In this document: in pieces, positions 1 through 8,989 of the stretch
How positions within the stretch are numbered: the first letter of the stretch is position 1
How the letters are laid out: each line of letters starts with the position of its first letter
DNA from: CAYYHA01 sp964471535
Lineage (GTDB): Bacteria > Myxococcota > Myxococcia > SLRQ01
Length of the DNA: 64,000 nucleotides
NCBI GenBank assembly: GCA_964471535.1
Contig: CAYYHA010000002.1
Location: 7,409-71,408, forward strand
Reading direction: 5' to 3'
The notes under the pieces: generated by a model
Databases searched by the model: none
What the model was told of the DNA's origin: nothing
Seen by the model: only the letters and a program-made list of their open reading frames with translations
Translations under genes and position numbers: made by a program

Positions 1-492
1 CACCCCGACTTCATGTGGCAGCCCCTCGCCCAGGGCGCCGCGCGCCGGAACTACGAGAATCCCTACGTGCCCTATGAGCGAATCGTGGCTGAGATCCTGC
101 CGGGAACGATCGAGCAGGTGGCGCCGCCGACGCCTTCGGAGGGTCTGGTCTTCGAGTCGACCGAGCGCTTCGAGATTCCCGACAACGATCGTAGCGGCGT
201 GCGCTCGGTGATCACCGTGGAGGAGGACGTCGAGATCCACAGCCTGACGGTGATCCCCTCGATCACCCACACCTACAAGGGCGACCTCGAGATCACGCTG
301 CGCAAGGGCCGTCGGTGGAAGATCATCAAGAAGCGAGGCGAGGGGGGATCCGAAGACGACGTGAAGGATCCCATCGACGTGCCCCACTACATCGGCGACA
401 CCACGAAGGGGGAGTGGACGCTGGTGGTCAAGGATCTCGCCGCGCAGGATGTCGGCACCCTCGAGGGGTGGAAGATCATCTTCAACCAATAG
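1..492 (+). CDS. C-terminal part of a secreted protein with a proprotein-convertase P domain (5' end outside window)
   Basis: The reading frame is open from the first base, so the gene begins upstream of the window and only its last 163 residues are visible. From about residue 48 the sequence fits a P/Homo B domain: alternating beta-strand stretches and the closing pattern GEWTLVVKDLAAQDVGTLEG followed by WKIIF, which is typical of P-domain ends. This domain commonly follows a subtilisin-like catalytic domain in exported bacterial proteases. The protease part cannot be seen here, so enzyme identity is inferred. No signal peptide is visible because the N-terminus is missing. A GC-rich hairpin follows the stop codon. 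Confidence 0.75.
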   Translation, partial: HPDFMWQPLAQGAARRNYENPYVPYERIVAEILPGTIEQVAPPTPSEGLVFESTERFEIPDNDRSGVRSVITVEEDVEIHSLTVIPSITHTYKGDLEITLRKGRRWKIIKKRGEGGSEDDVKDPIDVPHYIGDTTKGEWTLVVKDLAAQDVGTLEGWKIIFNQ

Positions 493-501
493 AGACCCGA
501 A

Positions 502-533
502 GGCGCCACCCGTAGCGTAGGCGGGTGGCGTCT
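502..533 (+). terminator. GC-rich hairpin after the P-domain gene
   Basis: The arms gccaccc (505-511) and gggtggc (523-529) pair perfectly, and the stem extends to about ten pairs with flanking bases. It lies ten bases after the stop codon. There is no clear T-tract, so it may terminate only weakly or with Rho. Confidence 0.45.
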
Positions 534-684
534 TCCACCGCACCGCAGCCGGCCACGCGAGCCCGTTGCTGCAGCACCCACCCAAGCCCGCTGCCGTCTG
601 CCAAGGCGCTGGGCTTCCTGCTTCGGTGCGGCGTGACACCGGGGGGATTGGGATGCCCGTGCCGCTCGGGTACGGGCGTTTTGC

Positions 685-690
685 TATCCT
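685..690 (+). promoter_or_regulatory. possible extended -10 element (TGC TATCCT)
   Basis: The sequence TTTGCTATCCT has the TGn extension upstream of a -10-like hexamer and ends only seven bases before the ATG at 698. No Shine-Dalgarno sequence precedes that ATG. Transcription from here would give a leaderless or nearly leaderless message. No good -35 is present. This is an inference from spacing alone. Confidence 0.3.
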
Positions 691-697
691 GGACTCG

Positions 698-1891
698 ATG
701 AGAGGCTTCGTCGCGCTGGCTCTCGGGGCTGTGCTCGCATGCGGCTCCGTGCCAGCGCCAGGCCCGGACGGCGGGAACGGCGGCGGGACGCCGCAGCGGG
801 ATGGTGCCATCGGCTCGGCCGACGGCGGCCGAGCCGATGCGGGGTCCTTCGACGGGGGTGGGCTCGATGGGGGCCGGGTCGATGGCGGTGGCGGAGACGG
901 CGGCGCCGAAGATGGTGGCCTCGACGGGGGGCTGGCGCCGCCTCCGGCCGGGCGGGACGACGACCGCGACGGCCTCGACGATCGCTGGGAGTACGAGGCG
1001 GGCGACCCCAGCCTCCTCGATTGGCGCAGCGCCGACACCGATGGGGACGGCACGCCGGATGGGGAGGAGGATCCCGATGGAGACGGCCTGACCCACCTGG
1101 AGGAGTATGCTTTCTCTCGCTTGCTCGCGACGCCTCCGGGCCGTCGCCCCGATCCCTTCCGCATCGATCTCCTTGTCGAGCTCGATGCGATGGAGGGCCG
1201 CGGCCTCTCCGATGCGGTGATCGCCACAGCGGTGGATGCCTTCGACGCGCTGCCCATCGCGAGTCCCACCGGCAGGCTCGGCGTGGGCCTCCTCGTCTAC
1301 CGAGATCAAGAGGACCTTCCACCCCAGGACTTCGACGGCAGCTTCGAAGGACGCCACCGAGCGCTCGCCCAGAGCGGGCCCGCCTACCAGGCCCCGGGGG
1401 AGCCTGCGGTACCCTTCGCCAAGATGGTGCACGTGCTCGTCGCAACCCGGCGCACCGATGACCCCTACCGCGGGGGGGAGGTGGTCAGCGATGGGAATGG
1501 GGTGATCGAGAACACGGGCGTTCTCCTCTACAGTGACGCGCTCGCCGACCTGCATCCGCAGTGTGGAGGCGCCGGCGACCCGCCCATCACCTTCGAGGAG
1601 GCTCTGGCGGCGACGCTCGTCCACGAACTCGGGCACACCCTTCAGCTGGGGCACGACACCGAGGTGGGCGGCGGCATCAACTACTACAACATCATGAGTG
1701 TTCCCACCTCGTGCCTGACCGCGCAGCAGCGCTTCCACGGCATCGGCAACCGAGACGAGTCCCTGGGAAACACCGAATCGATCTCCGCGCCCCGCTTCTC
1801 GGTGGATGCGGCGATGCGCATGCACTTCCTCCAGAAGCTCTCCGTCGAGACGGCACAGCTCGACGACGGCGGTGACGGCTACGAGATGTAG
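698..1891 (+). CDS. lipoprotein zinc metalloprotease with DGG linker and calcium-type Asp repeats
   Basis: This is a predicted exported lipoprotein of 397 residues. A short signal peptide ends in VLAC with the lipid Cys at 15. Residues about 17-80 are a low-complexity Asp/Gly linker. Residues about 85-140 hold Asp-rich segments (DTDGDGTPDGEE, DPDGDGL) like thrombospondin type-3 calcium loops. The catalytic motif HELGHTLQLGH lies at 309-319, with a Met-turn-like NIMS near 333, which is the metzincin pattern (HExxHxxxxxH plus Met). The open frame extends upstream to 566, but the lipoprotein signal begins at 698, so I chose that ATG. Substrate is unknown. Confidence 0.8.
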   Translation: MRGFVALALGAVLACGSVPAPGPDGGNGGGTPQRDGAIGSADGGRADAGSFDGGGLDGGRVDGGGGDGGAEDGGLDGGLAPPPAGRDDDRDGLDDRWEYEAGDPSLLDWRSADTDGDGTPDGEEDPDGDGLTHLEEYAFSRLLATPPGRRPDPFRIDLLVELDAMEGRGLSDAVIATAVDAFDALPIASPTGRLGVGLLVYRDQEDLPPQDFDGSFEGRHRALAQSGPAYQAPGEPAVPFAKMVHVLVATRRTDDPYRGGEVVSDGNGVIENTGVLLYSDALADLHPQCGGAGDPPITFEEALAATLVHELGHTLQLGHDTEVGGGINYYNIMSVPTSCLTAQQRFHGIGNRDESLGNTESISAPRFSVDAAMRMHFLQKLSVETAQLDDGGDGYEM

Positions 1892-1902
1892 GCGAGGTCG
1901 GC

Positions 1903-2865
1903 TCAGCGCCGGCCGAGGACCTCGGACCACCGCTGGGCCTGCGCGCGCTGGAGGGTCTTGGTGAAGAGGCGATAGCGCGCGTCCATCAGCGCGCTCTCCT
2001 CGCGGAGGCGCAGCGCCTCGTTGATCTCGGGCAGGCGCTGGGTCAGCTCCGCGTGGAGCCGGCGGATCTCCAGAGCTCTGGGGTCGTCCCCGGCCCGCTG
2101 CACCTCCTTGGGCAGGGCGAAGCGCTCGATGCTGCGGTCCGGCCGCGGGGGGTCCTCGATGAAGTAGAAGGCAGTGAGGGTGACCTCGGCGCCGCGCTTT
2201 GCACCCTTGGCAGCGGGGGCGATCCGCTCGAGGAGGAAGAGGGGCCCGTCTGCGGCAAGGCGGGCGGCAAAGAAGCGTTCGAGCTTCTCGAGATCGTAGG
2301 GGACGAGCACGGCGGTGACCTCCACCTCACCAAGGATCTCGTCGTCGCGCCACTCGAAGGGCTCGTCGGGACGCAGGTGCGGTGGGACGCGGCGGGCTCC
2401 GGCAGCCCTTGGCCTGTGCGGCCGGGCGGAGAAGCGTTCTAGTGAGAGACCCACGCGCCTGGCCACCCGCGAAAGGGCGGCGCGCAGCCTCGCGGCGTCG
2501 TAGCCGCGAGGGATGCGCCGGTCGATTCCGAGGCCTTCCCAGATCTTCGGATACTTCTGCTCCAAGTCCTGCGCGTAGGCGCCTCGGTTGTTGGCCAGCG
2601 CCGTGAACGCCGCGTGCTGCGTCTTGGTTCGCTGCCAGACGCGGTGGAGCGGATCGGAAGGCGTCGTACTCGGCGGGGCGCGGGTGGACTTCGCGGCTGC
2701 TGCGGCCGAGGCGGGCGCAGGCGACGTCGGGCCGGCGCCTCCCGAGTGCGCGGGCATTGCCTCCGCTCCGGCGTCCGTCGTATCGCCCGCCGGACGGCAA
2801 GCACCGGCAAAGGGGCCCGCGAGGAGAAGGGTCGCGAGCAGGGCGGAGCGGGAGAGGGCGCACAC
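1903..2865 (-). CDS. predicted lipoprotein of unknown function
   Basis: The protein is about 320 residues and I do not recognise its family. A GTG start at 2865 gives a compact signal peptide ending near FAGAC and has AGGGG four bases upstream. An ATG at 2886 would add seven residues but has no ribosome site. After the lipobox comes an Ala/Ser/Pro-rich linker to about residue 65. A mixed helical and beta region follows (for example EVTAVLVPYDLEKLERFF and AEVTLTAFYF), and the C-terminal 70 residues are charged and helical. The middle part is faintly like periplasmic ferredoxin-fold modules of the PilO/GspM sort, which is speculation. It converges with the metalloprotease gene, leaving 11 bases between them. 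Confidence 0.65.
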   Translation of the reverse strand: MCALSRSALLATLLLAGPFAGACRPAGDTTDAGAEAMPAHSGGAGPTSPAPASAAAAAKSTRAPPSTTPSDPLHRVWQRTKTQHAAFTALANNRGAYAQDLEQKYPKIWEGLGIDRRIPRGYDAARLRAALSRVARRVGLSLERFSARPHRPRAAGARRVPPHLRPDEPFEWRDDEILGEVEVTAVLVPYDLEKLERFFAARLAADGPLFLLERIAPAAKGAKRGAEVTLTAFYFIEDPPRPDRSIERFALPKEVQRAGDDPRALEIRRLHAELTQRLPEINEALRLREESALMDARYRLFTKTLQRAQAQRWSEVLGRR

Positions 2866-2977
2866 CGGCCCCTGATACCAGATCATCGTAGACAGTCCGA
2901 CGGCGCGGGGGATGCCGCGGATTCGCGTCTCCCCCGGTGCGCCGGTGGGTGGGGGCGGGCGGCAGGACGCGCGATAC

Positions 2978-4132
2978 CTAGGGAAGGGCCTTTTGATAGA
3001 TGCGGTAGGTCTTGTAGCGCTCGCCGCCGATCATTTCGATCGGGCGGTTGATGAGGTCGTTGTCCTCGAGGGTCCATCCCATCTCGCACGCCGTGTACCC
3101 CTTCTTCTTCCCCTCGTCGTAGGTGTGGAGGATCATCTGCTCGGCGATCCCGCGACGGCGGTAGCCCGAGAGCACGCCCAGCGTGATGAGGCGAATCGTT
3201 CGGATGCGCTTCGAGTGATAGAGGAGCTTTCCCAGCCCGATGGGCAGCCCGAAGGTGGTCAGCTTTCCGTCAATGTGACGAAGCGCTTCGTTGATGTCGG
3301 GGAGCGCCAGCGAGAAGCCCACCGTCTTCCCATCCACCTCCGCGAAGAAGACGACGTCGGGATCGATGAGGAGCTTCAGGTCCTTCGCCAGGTGATCGAA
3401 CTCGGCGTCGGTCATTTTGACGAAGCCCCAGTTCTTTTCCCACGCCGCGTTGTAGACCTCCTTGATGGCGTGGGCCTCCTCCTCGTAGCGCTTCAGGTTC
3501 GCCTTGCGGATGGACACGCCGCCGCGCCGCGCCGCCATGTTGGCCACCCGCCGGAAGCGCTCCGGGATCTCCTTTTCGTCGGTGATCCAGTAGGCGTAGA
3601 GGTCCTTGGCCTTGGTGAGCCCCCAGGCCTCGAGGAGTCGCCCGTAGTAGGGCGGGTTGTGGTTCATCATGATGCGGGGCGGCGTCTCGAACCCGTCCAC
3701 CAGGAGCCCCACCTGGTAGTTGGTCGAGTAGTCGATGGGCCCCATGAGCGTGTCCCGCCCCTGCTCCCGCGCCCAGCTGGCCGCTGTGTCCAGCAGCGCA
3801 CCGGCGACCTCCTCGTCGTCGATGGACTCGAACATGCCGAAACAGGCGATCTTGGTGCCGTGCTCGCGGTTGTAGTTGGGATCGTCGCTCACCAGGATGC
3901 GGCCCACCGGCTGCCCCTCGCGGTAGGCAATGAAGAAGTCCGCACTGCCGTGGTGGAAGAAGGGGTGCTTCTTCTTGTTGATGAAATCCTTCCGGTCCAT
4001 CAGCAATGGCGGGACCCAGGCGGGATCGTTTGCATAGATGCGCCAGGGCAGCCGGACGAAGGTGTTGATGTCTCGTCCGCTCTCGACCTTGGCGATCTCG
4101 ACTCCTGCTCTCGCATTCGGCATGGCACCCAT
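2978..4132 (-). CDS. GNAT-type N-acetyltransferase, about 384 aa
   Basis: The C-terminal third shows the acetyl-CoA-binding pattern of GNAT enzymes: a beta strand, then LGVLSGYRRRGIAEQMI where RRRGIA is the pyrophosphate-binding loop, then a helix and ACEMGWTLEDN. The N-terminal half (for example FFIAYREGQPVGRILVS) looks like a second, degenerate GNAT fold, as in long two-domain members. The substrate is unknown. The ATG at 4132 has AAGGA at good distance; an internal ATG at 4123 is possible. The frame is open far upstream, but that part lies antisense to recD2 and is a shadow. It is divergent from recD2 with 45 bases between them. Confidence 0.85.
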   Translation of the reverse strand: MGAMPNARAGVEIAKVESGRDINTFVRLPWRIYANDPAWVPPLLMDRKDFINKKKHPFFHHGSADFFIAYREGQPVGRILVSDDPNYNREHGTKIACFGMFESIDDEEVAGALLDTAASWAREQGRDTLMGPIDYSTNYQVGLLVDGFETPPRIMMNHNPPYYGRLLEAWGLTKAKDLYAYWITDEKEIPERFRRVANMAARRGGVSIRKANLKRYEEEAHAIKEVYNAAWEKNWGFVKMTDAEFDHLAKDLKLLIDPDVVFFAEVDGKTVGFSLALPDINEALRHIDGKLTTFGLPIGLGKLLYHSKRIRTIRLITLGVLSGYRRRGIAEQMILHTYDEGKKKGYTACEMGWTLEDNDLINRPIEMIGGERYKTYRIYQKALP

Positions 4133-4177
4133 CGCATTTCCGTCCTTTTCGGTACTGCTCGGTAAGCGGTCGATCTC

Positions 4178-6433
4178 ATGGCACAATTTTTCGGACCGGT
4201 CCATGATCCCGTGGTCGTGAAGGAAACGAAGCAGCAGGGGCTCGACCTGAAGCCCCGGCAAAGAGGGGGGGAGGCGCGCGTGCAGGGAACCGTCGAGCGC
4301 GTCCTCTTCAGCGGAGACGATGGCTTCGCCGTCCTCAAGATCGCCGACCGCCACAGCGGGCAGCGCCACACCCTGGTGGGTGACCTGCCCGGCGTCCGAG
4401 AAGGGGAGGAAATCCGAGCCACCGGACAGTGGGTGGAGACGGAGCGCTACGGCCGGCAGCTGCGTGTCCACAGCTGGATGCCGGTCCTGCCCACCACCCA
4501 AGAGGGCATCCGGCGCTACCTCGCCGGTGGCGTCATCCCTGGGATCGGCCCCAAGACCGCCGAGCGTCTCGTCGCGCACTTTGGGAGCGAGACCCTCGAA
4601 GTGCTCGAGAAGCGGCCTGAGCAGCTGCGTGCGGTCAGAGGCATCGGAAAGAAGCGGGCGGCCGAGATCGCGCGCGCCTGGGCGGATGCGGTGGGGGTGC
4701 GCGAGGTCATGATCTTCCTGCAGAGCCACGGCATTACGCCCGCGGTCGCATCGCGTATCCATCGCGCTTTTGGCGCCAAAGCGATCGAGGTCGCAAAGCA
4801 CGATCCCTACCGGCTCGCCGAGGAGGTCTCCGGCATCGGGTTCGCCACCGCGGATCGGATCGCACGTGCGATGGGGGTGGCCGAGGACGCACCGAAGCGC
4901 GTGCGGGCCGCGGTGCTCCACGTCCTCGAGCAGGCGGCGGCCGAGGGGCATTGCCACCTGCCGCTGCCCGATCTTCGGGAAGCCACCTTCGCCCTCATCG
5001 GGGTCGACGATGCGAAGATCCGATCGGCCATCGAGGTGCTCGCGCGCGAGGAGCGGATTCTCCTCGAGCCACCGACGGCATCTGCGGATGCGGTGGAAGC
5101 GCGTGCCTTCCTTCCTGCGCTCTATCGCGCCGAGGAGATGGCGGCTGCGCACCTCGCGCGCCTCTTCGGTGGGGCGCCCCGGCGCAGCGTGGAGCGCCCC
5201 GACGCACGGCTCTCGCTGTGGGAGGCGAAACATCGGATGCGGCTTGCGCCGGCGCAGCGACAGGCGGTGCTGGCCGCGGTCTCGGAGCGGGTCCTCGTGG
5301 TGACCGGCGGGCCCGGCACGGGGAAGACCACCCTGATCCAGGCGGTGGTGGATCTCTTTCGCGGCGCTGGAGCCACGTTGCGCCTCGCCGCACCCACCGG
5401 CCGGGCGGCACGGCGCCTCGCCGAGGCAACGGGCCACGAAGCGAGCACGCTGCACCGGCTCCTGGCCTTCTCGCCTCGCACGGGCCGCTTCGAGCACGGC
5501 CCGGAGCATCCCATCGAGGCTGACGCCGTCGTGGTGGACGAGCTGTCCATGGTCGACGTGACGCTCTTTGCGAGCCTCGTTTCCGCGCTTCCCGACGGAT
5601 GCCGCCTGCTGCTCGTGGGCGACGTGGATCAGCTTCCGTCGGTGGGGCCAGGTGCGGTCCTCGCCGACCTCATCGACTCGCGGGTCGTTCCCGTGGTTCG
5701 CCTCACCGAGGTCTTCCGGCAGGCGGCACGAAGCCGCATCGTACAAGCGGCGCACGCGGTGAACGCCGGCCGGCTGCCCCCGGCGGGGCGGGAGGGAGAG
5801 GACTTCTTCTTCATCGAGCGCCGCGAGCCGGACGCCATTCTGGAGACCCTTGTGAACCTGGTCACGCGCCGCATCCCCCATGGTTTCGGCGTCGATCCCA
5901 TCGAGGAAGTGCAGGTACTCACCCCGATGCACCGCGGGCTCCTCGGTGCGAAGAACCTCAACGAGCGCTTGCAGGCGGTGCTCAACCCCGAGGGCGAGGG
6001 TCTCGAACGCGGCGCCACTGCATTCCGCGTTGGCGACAAGGTGATGCAGCTTCGGAACGATTACGAACGCGAGGTCTTCAACGGCGACCTCGGGCGGATC
6101 GTCACGGCGGATCCCTCGGCGGGCGCCCTGGTCGTGGACTTCGACGGGCGGAGGGTGCGCTACGAGCGCGACGCCCTCGACATGCTGACCCTGGCCTATG
6201 CCGCAACCGTGCACAAGTCGCAGGGCAGCGAATACCCGGTGGTGGTCCTTCCGCTGTCGATGCAGCACTATGTGATGCTGCGTCGCAACCTGCTCTACAC
6301 TGCGATCACCCGCGGCCGCCGACTGGTCGTCCTGGTGGGTGAGCGGCGAGCCCTTCGGGCCGCGGTGGAGCGGGCCGGTGACCACCAGCGACATACGGCG
6401 CTTGCCGACCGGCTCAAGGCGTGTCGTCCATGA
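4178..6433 (+). CDS. recD2: RecD2-type SF1B DNA helicase
   Basis: An ATP-dependent 5'-3' DNA helicase of the RecD2 family, acting in DNA repair without RecBC. The 751-residue length fits the family. The N-terminal domain starts near residue 35 (VQGTVERVLFSGDDGFAVLK) and is followed by helix-hairpin-helix segments (IPGIGPKTAERL, VRGIGKKRAAEI). Walker A GGPGTGKTT lies near 376-384, Walker B with DELS near 452, and helicase motif VI near the end (YAATVHKSQGSEYPVVVLP). The ATG at 4178 is taken as start; a start slightly downstream is possible because the first 30 residues are poorly conserved in character. Its 3' end overlaps the next, convergent gene by 20 bases. Confidence 0.95.
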   Translation: MAQFFGPVHDPVVVKETKQQGLDLKPRQRGGEARVQGTVERVLFSGDDGFAVLKIADRHSGQRHTLVGDLPGVREGEEIRATGQWVETERYGRQLRVHSWMPVLPTTQEGIRRYLAGGVIPGIGPKTAERLVAHFGSETLEVLEKRPEQLRAVRGIGKKRAAEIARAWADAVGVREVMIFLQSHGITPAVASRIHRAFGAKAIEVAKHDPYRLAEEVSGIGFATADRIARAMGVAEDAPKRVRAAVLHVLEQAAAEGHCHLPLPDLREATFALIGVDDAKIRSAIEVLAREERILLEPPTASADAVEARAFLPALYRAEEMAAAHLARLFGGAPRRSVERPDARLSLWEAKHRMRLAPAQRQAVLAAVSERVLVVTGGPGTGKTTLIQAVVDLFRGAGATLRLAAPTGRAARRLAEATGHEASTLHRLLAFSPRTGRFEHGPEHPIEADAVVVDELSMVDVTLFASLVSALPDGCRLLLVGDVDQLPSVGPGAVLADLIDSRVVPVVRLTEVFRQAARSRIVQAAHAVNAGRLPPAGREGEDFFFIERREPDAILETLVNLVTRRIPHGFGVDPIEEVQVLTPMHRGLLGAKNLNERLQAVLNPEGEGLERGATAFRVGDKVMQLRNDYEREVFNGDLGRIVTADPSAGALVVDFDGRRVRYERDALDMLTLAYAATVHKSQGSEYPVVVLPLSMQHYVMLRRNLLYTAITRGRRLVVLVGERRALRAAVERAGDHQRHTALADRLKACRP

Positions 6434-6797
6434 GCTCGGGGAAGCGGGGACGCCAGGGGAAGAAGCGTCGCAAGAGGAGGGTGAATGCGAGAGCGAAGAT
6501 GGCGATGACCAGGACGAAGCCGCTGTAGGCGGGAAAGCGGAGGAGGAAGCGCTTCAGCGGCGGGAGGGCGAGTGCGATGGTTGCGGTCAGCGCCGCCGCG
6601 AGGGGTAAGGCGATGAAGACGATCTGGTGCTTGGTCTGCTCCGCCCGTCGCGTCTGTTCCAGCTCGACGATGCGCCGGCGCGTCTCGGGCTCGCGGAGAT
6701 CGACCAGGATGACGCTCTCGCAGTAGGCGCACTTTCCCTTCTGCGGGTAGCGCCGTCCGCACTCGGTGCAGGCGTAGGGTCGCAAAGGCTCGGTCAT
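6414..6797 (-). CDS. small zinc-ribbon membrane protein
   Basis: The 127-residue product begins with a zinc-ribbon-like pair CTECGRRYPQKGKCAYC (CxxC, then CxxC) near residues 9-25. A short charged helix follows, then two strongly hydrophobic segments (about 58-80 and 90-112), so it is a two-pass membrane protein with a metal-binding cytoplasmic head. The ATG at 6797 places the ribbon directly at the N-terminus; the longer frame up to 7094 lies over the divergent cation transporter and is not used. Function is unknown. The 3' end overlaps recD2 by 20 bases. Confidence 0.65.
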   Translation of the reverse strand: MTEPLRPYACTECGRRYPQKGKCAYCESVILVDLREPETRRRIVELEQTRRAEQTKHQIVFIALPLAAALTATIALALPPLKRFLLRFPAYSGFVLVIAIFALAFTLLLRRFFPWRPRFPELMDDTP

Positions 6798-6846
6798 GCG
6801 GGGGATGTAGATCCAGGTCGAGCCCACGTCAAAGTGGGAGCTGGAG

Positions 6847-7803
6847 ATGGATGCAGGGGAGACACAGAGACCGGGACGGGCGGCGCCGAGCGGCCCCAAA
6901 GCTGCCCCTACCGGGCCACCCTCGGGCGGTACCGGCGCTGCGGGCGTCTCCCTGGCCGTGGCCGTGCTCCTCCTCGGGGCGAAGCTCCTGGCCTGGCGGT
7001 GGACCGGCTCGACGGCCGTGCTCTCCGACGCCCTCGAGTCCATCGTCAACGTGGTCGCCGCCGGCTTCGCCCTGTGGTCACTGCGCCTTGCCAATGAGCC
7101 GGCAGATCTGGACCACCCCTACGGACACGGGAAGATCGAGTTCGTCTCGGCAGCCTTCGAGGGCGGGCTGGTCTTCCTCGCCGGCCTCGTCATTGCGCAG
7201 GAAGCGGTGCAAGCACTGATCCGGGGCTCCGAGCTCGAGCGCCTGGGCGAGGGGATCGCCATCACCGGCGCCGCCGCCGTGGTGAACCTTCTGTTGGGTG
7301 CGTGGCTGGTTCGCGTCGGGCGGAAGAGCGGATCGTTGGCGCTCGTCGCCGATGGCAAGCACGTGCTCTCCGATGTCTGGACCTCGGCGATGACGGTTCT
7401 CGCCCTGGTTCTGGTGAAGTGGAGTGGGCAGGCCTGGCTGGATCCTGCCGTGGCCCTCGTCGCGGCGGCCAACCTCCTGCGCATCGGTGGGAAGGTCGTC
7501 CTCGAGGCGGTGCACGGCATCATGGACGTGGCGGATCCCGAGGACCTCGAACGGGTGACGCAGGCTCTTTCCACCATCGAATCGCCACGCTTCGTCGGGT
7601 GGTCGAAGCTCCGATCCCGTCACCAAGGTCGCTTCCACCACGTGGATCTGACCATCTACGTGCCCGGTGAGATCAGCGTCGAGGAGGCCCACGAGGTTGC
7701 CGACGAGGTCGAGCGGGTGGTGCGCGAGGCCCTCGGAGAGGCGCAGGTCATCTGTCACATCGAGCCGGCGCGCCTGATGAACGAGGCACGGAGCGGTCTC
7801 TGA
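6847..7803 (+). CDS. cation diffusion facilitator (CDF) transporter
   Basis: A 318-residue inner-membrane divalent-cation/proton antiporter. After a 30-residue Gly/Pro-rich tail come the transmembrane segments with family motifs: LSDALESIVN in the second, DHPYGHGKIEFVSA before the third, and LVADGKHVLSDVWTS (DxxHxxxD metal site) in the fifth. The C-terminal 90 residues are the cytoplasmic ferredoxin-like dimerisation domain (RFHHVDLTIYVPG, ending in VICHIEP). The first metal site has Asp and Glu where many zinc carriers have Asp and His, so the metal may be iron, manganese or another ion. It is divergent from the zinc-ribbon gene. Confidence 0.92.
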   Translation: MDAGETQRPGRAAPSGPKAAPTGPPSGGTGAAGVSLAVAVLLLGAKLLAWRWTGSTAVLSDALESIVNVVAAGFALWSLRLANEPADLDHPYGHGKIEFVSAAFEGGLVFLAGLVIAQEAVQALIRGSELERLGEGIAITGAAAVVNLLLGAWLVRVGRKSGSLALVADGKHVLSDVWTSAMTVLALVLVKWSGQAWLDPAVALVAAANLLRIGGKVVLEAVHGIMDVADPEDLERVTQALSTIESPRFVGWSKLRSRHQGRFHHVDLTIYVPGEISVEEAHEVADEVERVVREALGEAQVICHIEPARLMNEARSGL

Positions 7804-7865
7804 GAGCGAGGGATGGCAGCGATAGAGGAAGGCCGTCGCCGGGGCACTCGCCGCGCCCTGCACCC

Positions 7866-8915
7866 TTAGCCGGGCCGCTCGGTATGCCCATCGGGGTGGG
7901 TCGCGAAGCGCTCGGGCGCCGGGCCGTGAACGGGGTCCCGACGGCCCCACGGCCAGCGCCCGAAGGCGCCTTCCTGGTACTCGGCGAAGGCTCGCAGGAG
8001 CTCCTCCCGCGTGTTCATCACGAAGGGACCGTAGTGGGCGACCGGCTCGCCGATGGGCCGGCCCTGCAGGAGGAGCAGCTCGGCACCGTCGGGCCCCGAC
8101 TCGATCTGCAAGGGTCGGTCCGGCAGCACCTCGAGGCGTTGGCCCACGGTGACCGGCTCCCCGTCGAGGCTCAAGGTCGACCCCTCGAAGAAGTAGAGGG
8201 AGCGGTGGACGCCGGGGCTCGCGGCGGGCAGCCGGAAGCGGGCCGAGGGCTCTAGGCGGATCGTCCAGACTGCCACCTCGGCTTCGGGCCGCGCCGCCCA
8301 TGAGGCGGGTGGGGGTGGGGGCGGCCGCAGGTCCCCAAAGGCACCGGCGACGAGGGTGAGCTCGGTCCTGCGACCCGCCTCGTCCCGCAGCACCGGACGC
8401 GGGATGCGCTCGGCCCAGTACATCGTGAAGCGTGGCTCGCAGCCCTTCTCCTTCGCGGGGAGGTTGAGCCAGATCTGGAAGAGGTCCAGCGGGTTCGGGC
8501 CCTCGCGGTCGAGCAGCGGAAAGATCTCCGAGTGCTCGAGCCCACGGCCGGCGGTGAGCCACTGCACGTCGCCGGCGCCGTAGCGGGCCGCCGCTCCCAG
8601 GGAATCGGCGTGGTCGACGAAACCCCGACGCACGAGGGTGAGGGTCTCGAAGCCTCGGTGGGGATGGGCCGGAAACCCCGGAACCACAGTGCCGTGATAC
8701 ATGCGCCACCCCTCGAGCCCCTCGAAGTCCTCTCCGATGCGCCTTCCCACGAGCGACGCGCGGGGACCGAGCTCTTCGTTCCCTGCGGGATAGTCGTCGA
8801 CGTGATGGACGCAGAGCAAGAAGGGGTCCACGGTGGGCCACTGCATGCCCACGATCGGCTCACGGGCGACGATCGGGGACGCATGAGAGGCCTTTTTCGC
8901 CGGACGCCGGCGCAT
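7866..8915 (-). CDS. pirin-family cupin protein
   Basis: A 349-residue pirin with two cupin barrels. The N-terminal barrel carries the metal-ligand pattern HPHRGFET, with HSE about 45 residues on, as in iron-binding pirins and quercetinases. The second barrel (VAVWTIRLEPSARFRLP through VLPDRPLQIES) ends with a pirin-type tail EPVAHYGPFVMNTREELLRAF. Family members act as redox sensors, transcription cofactors or quercetin 2,3-dioxygenases; which applies here cannot be read from sequence. The ATG at 8915 is preferred. It converges with the CDF gene, leaving 62 bases without a clear terminator. Confidence 0.9.
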   Translation of the reverse strand: MRRRPAKKASHASPIVAREPIVGMQWPTVDPFLLCVHHVDDYPAGNEELGPRASLVGRRIGEDFEGLEGWRMYHGTVVPGFPAHPHRGFETLTLVRRGFVDHADSLGAAARYGAGDVQWLTAGRGLEHSEIFPLLDREGPNPLDLFQIWLNLPAKEKGCEPRFTMYWAERIPRPVLRDEAGRRTELTLVAGAFGDLRPPPPPPASWAARPEAEVAVWTIRLEPSARFRLPAASPGVHRSLYFFEGSTLSLDGEPVTVGQRLEVLPDRPLQIESGPDGAELLLLQGRPIGEPVAHYGPFVMNTREELLRAFAEYQEGAFGRWPWGRRDPVHGPAPERFATHPDGHTERPG

Positions 8916-8989
8916 ACCGGCAGTCTAGCCATCTCCGTCGGCACGCCAAGACGGGAAAGACCTGAGCGGGATCCCCCAGGGGTTAGTCC

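Noticed and set aside
4133..6394. N-terminal extension of the GNAT frame
   Set aside because: The frame is open but lies antisense to recD2 and has no recognisable sequence; a good ribosome site exists at 4132.
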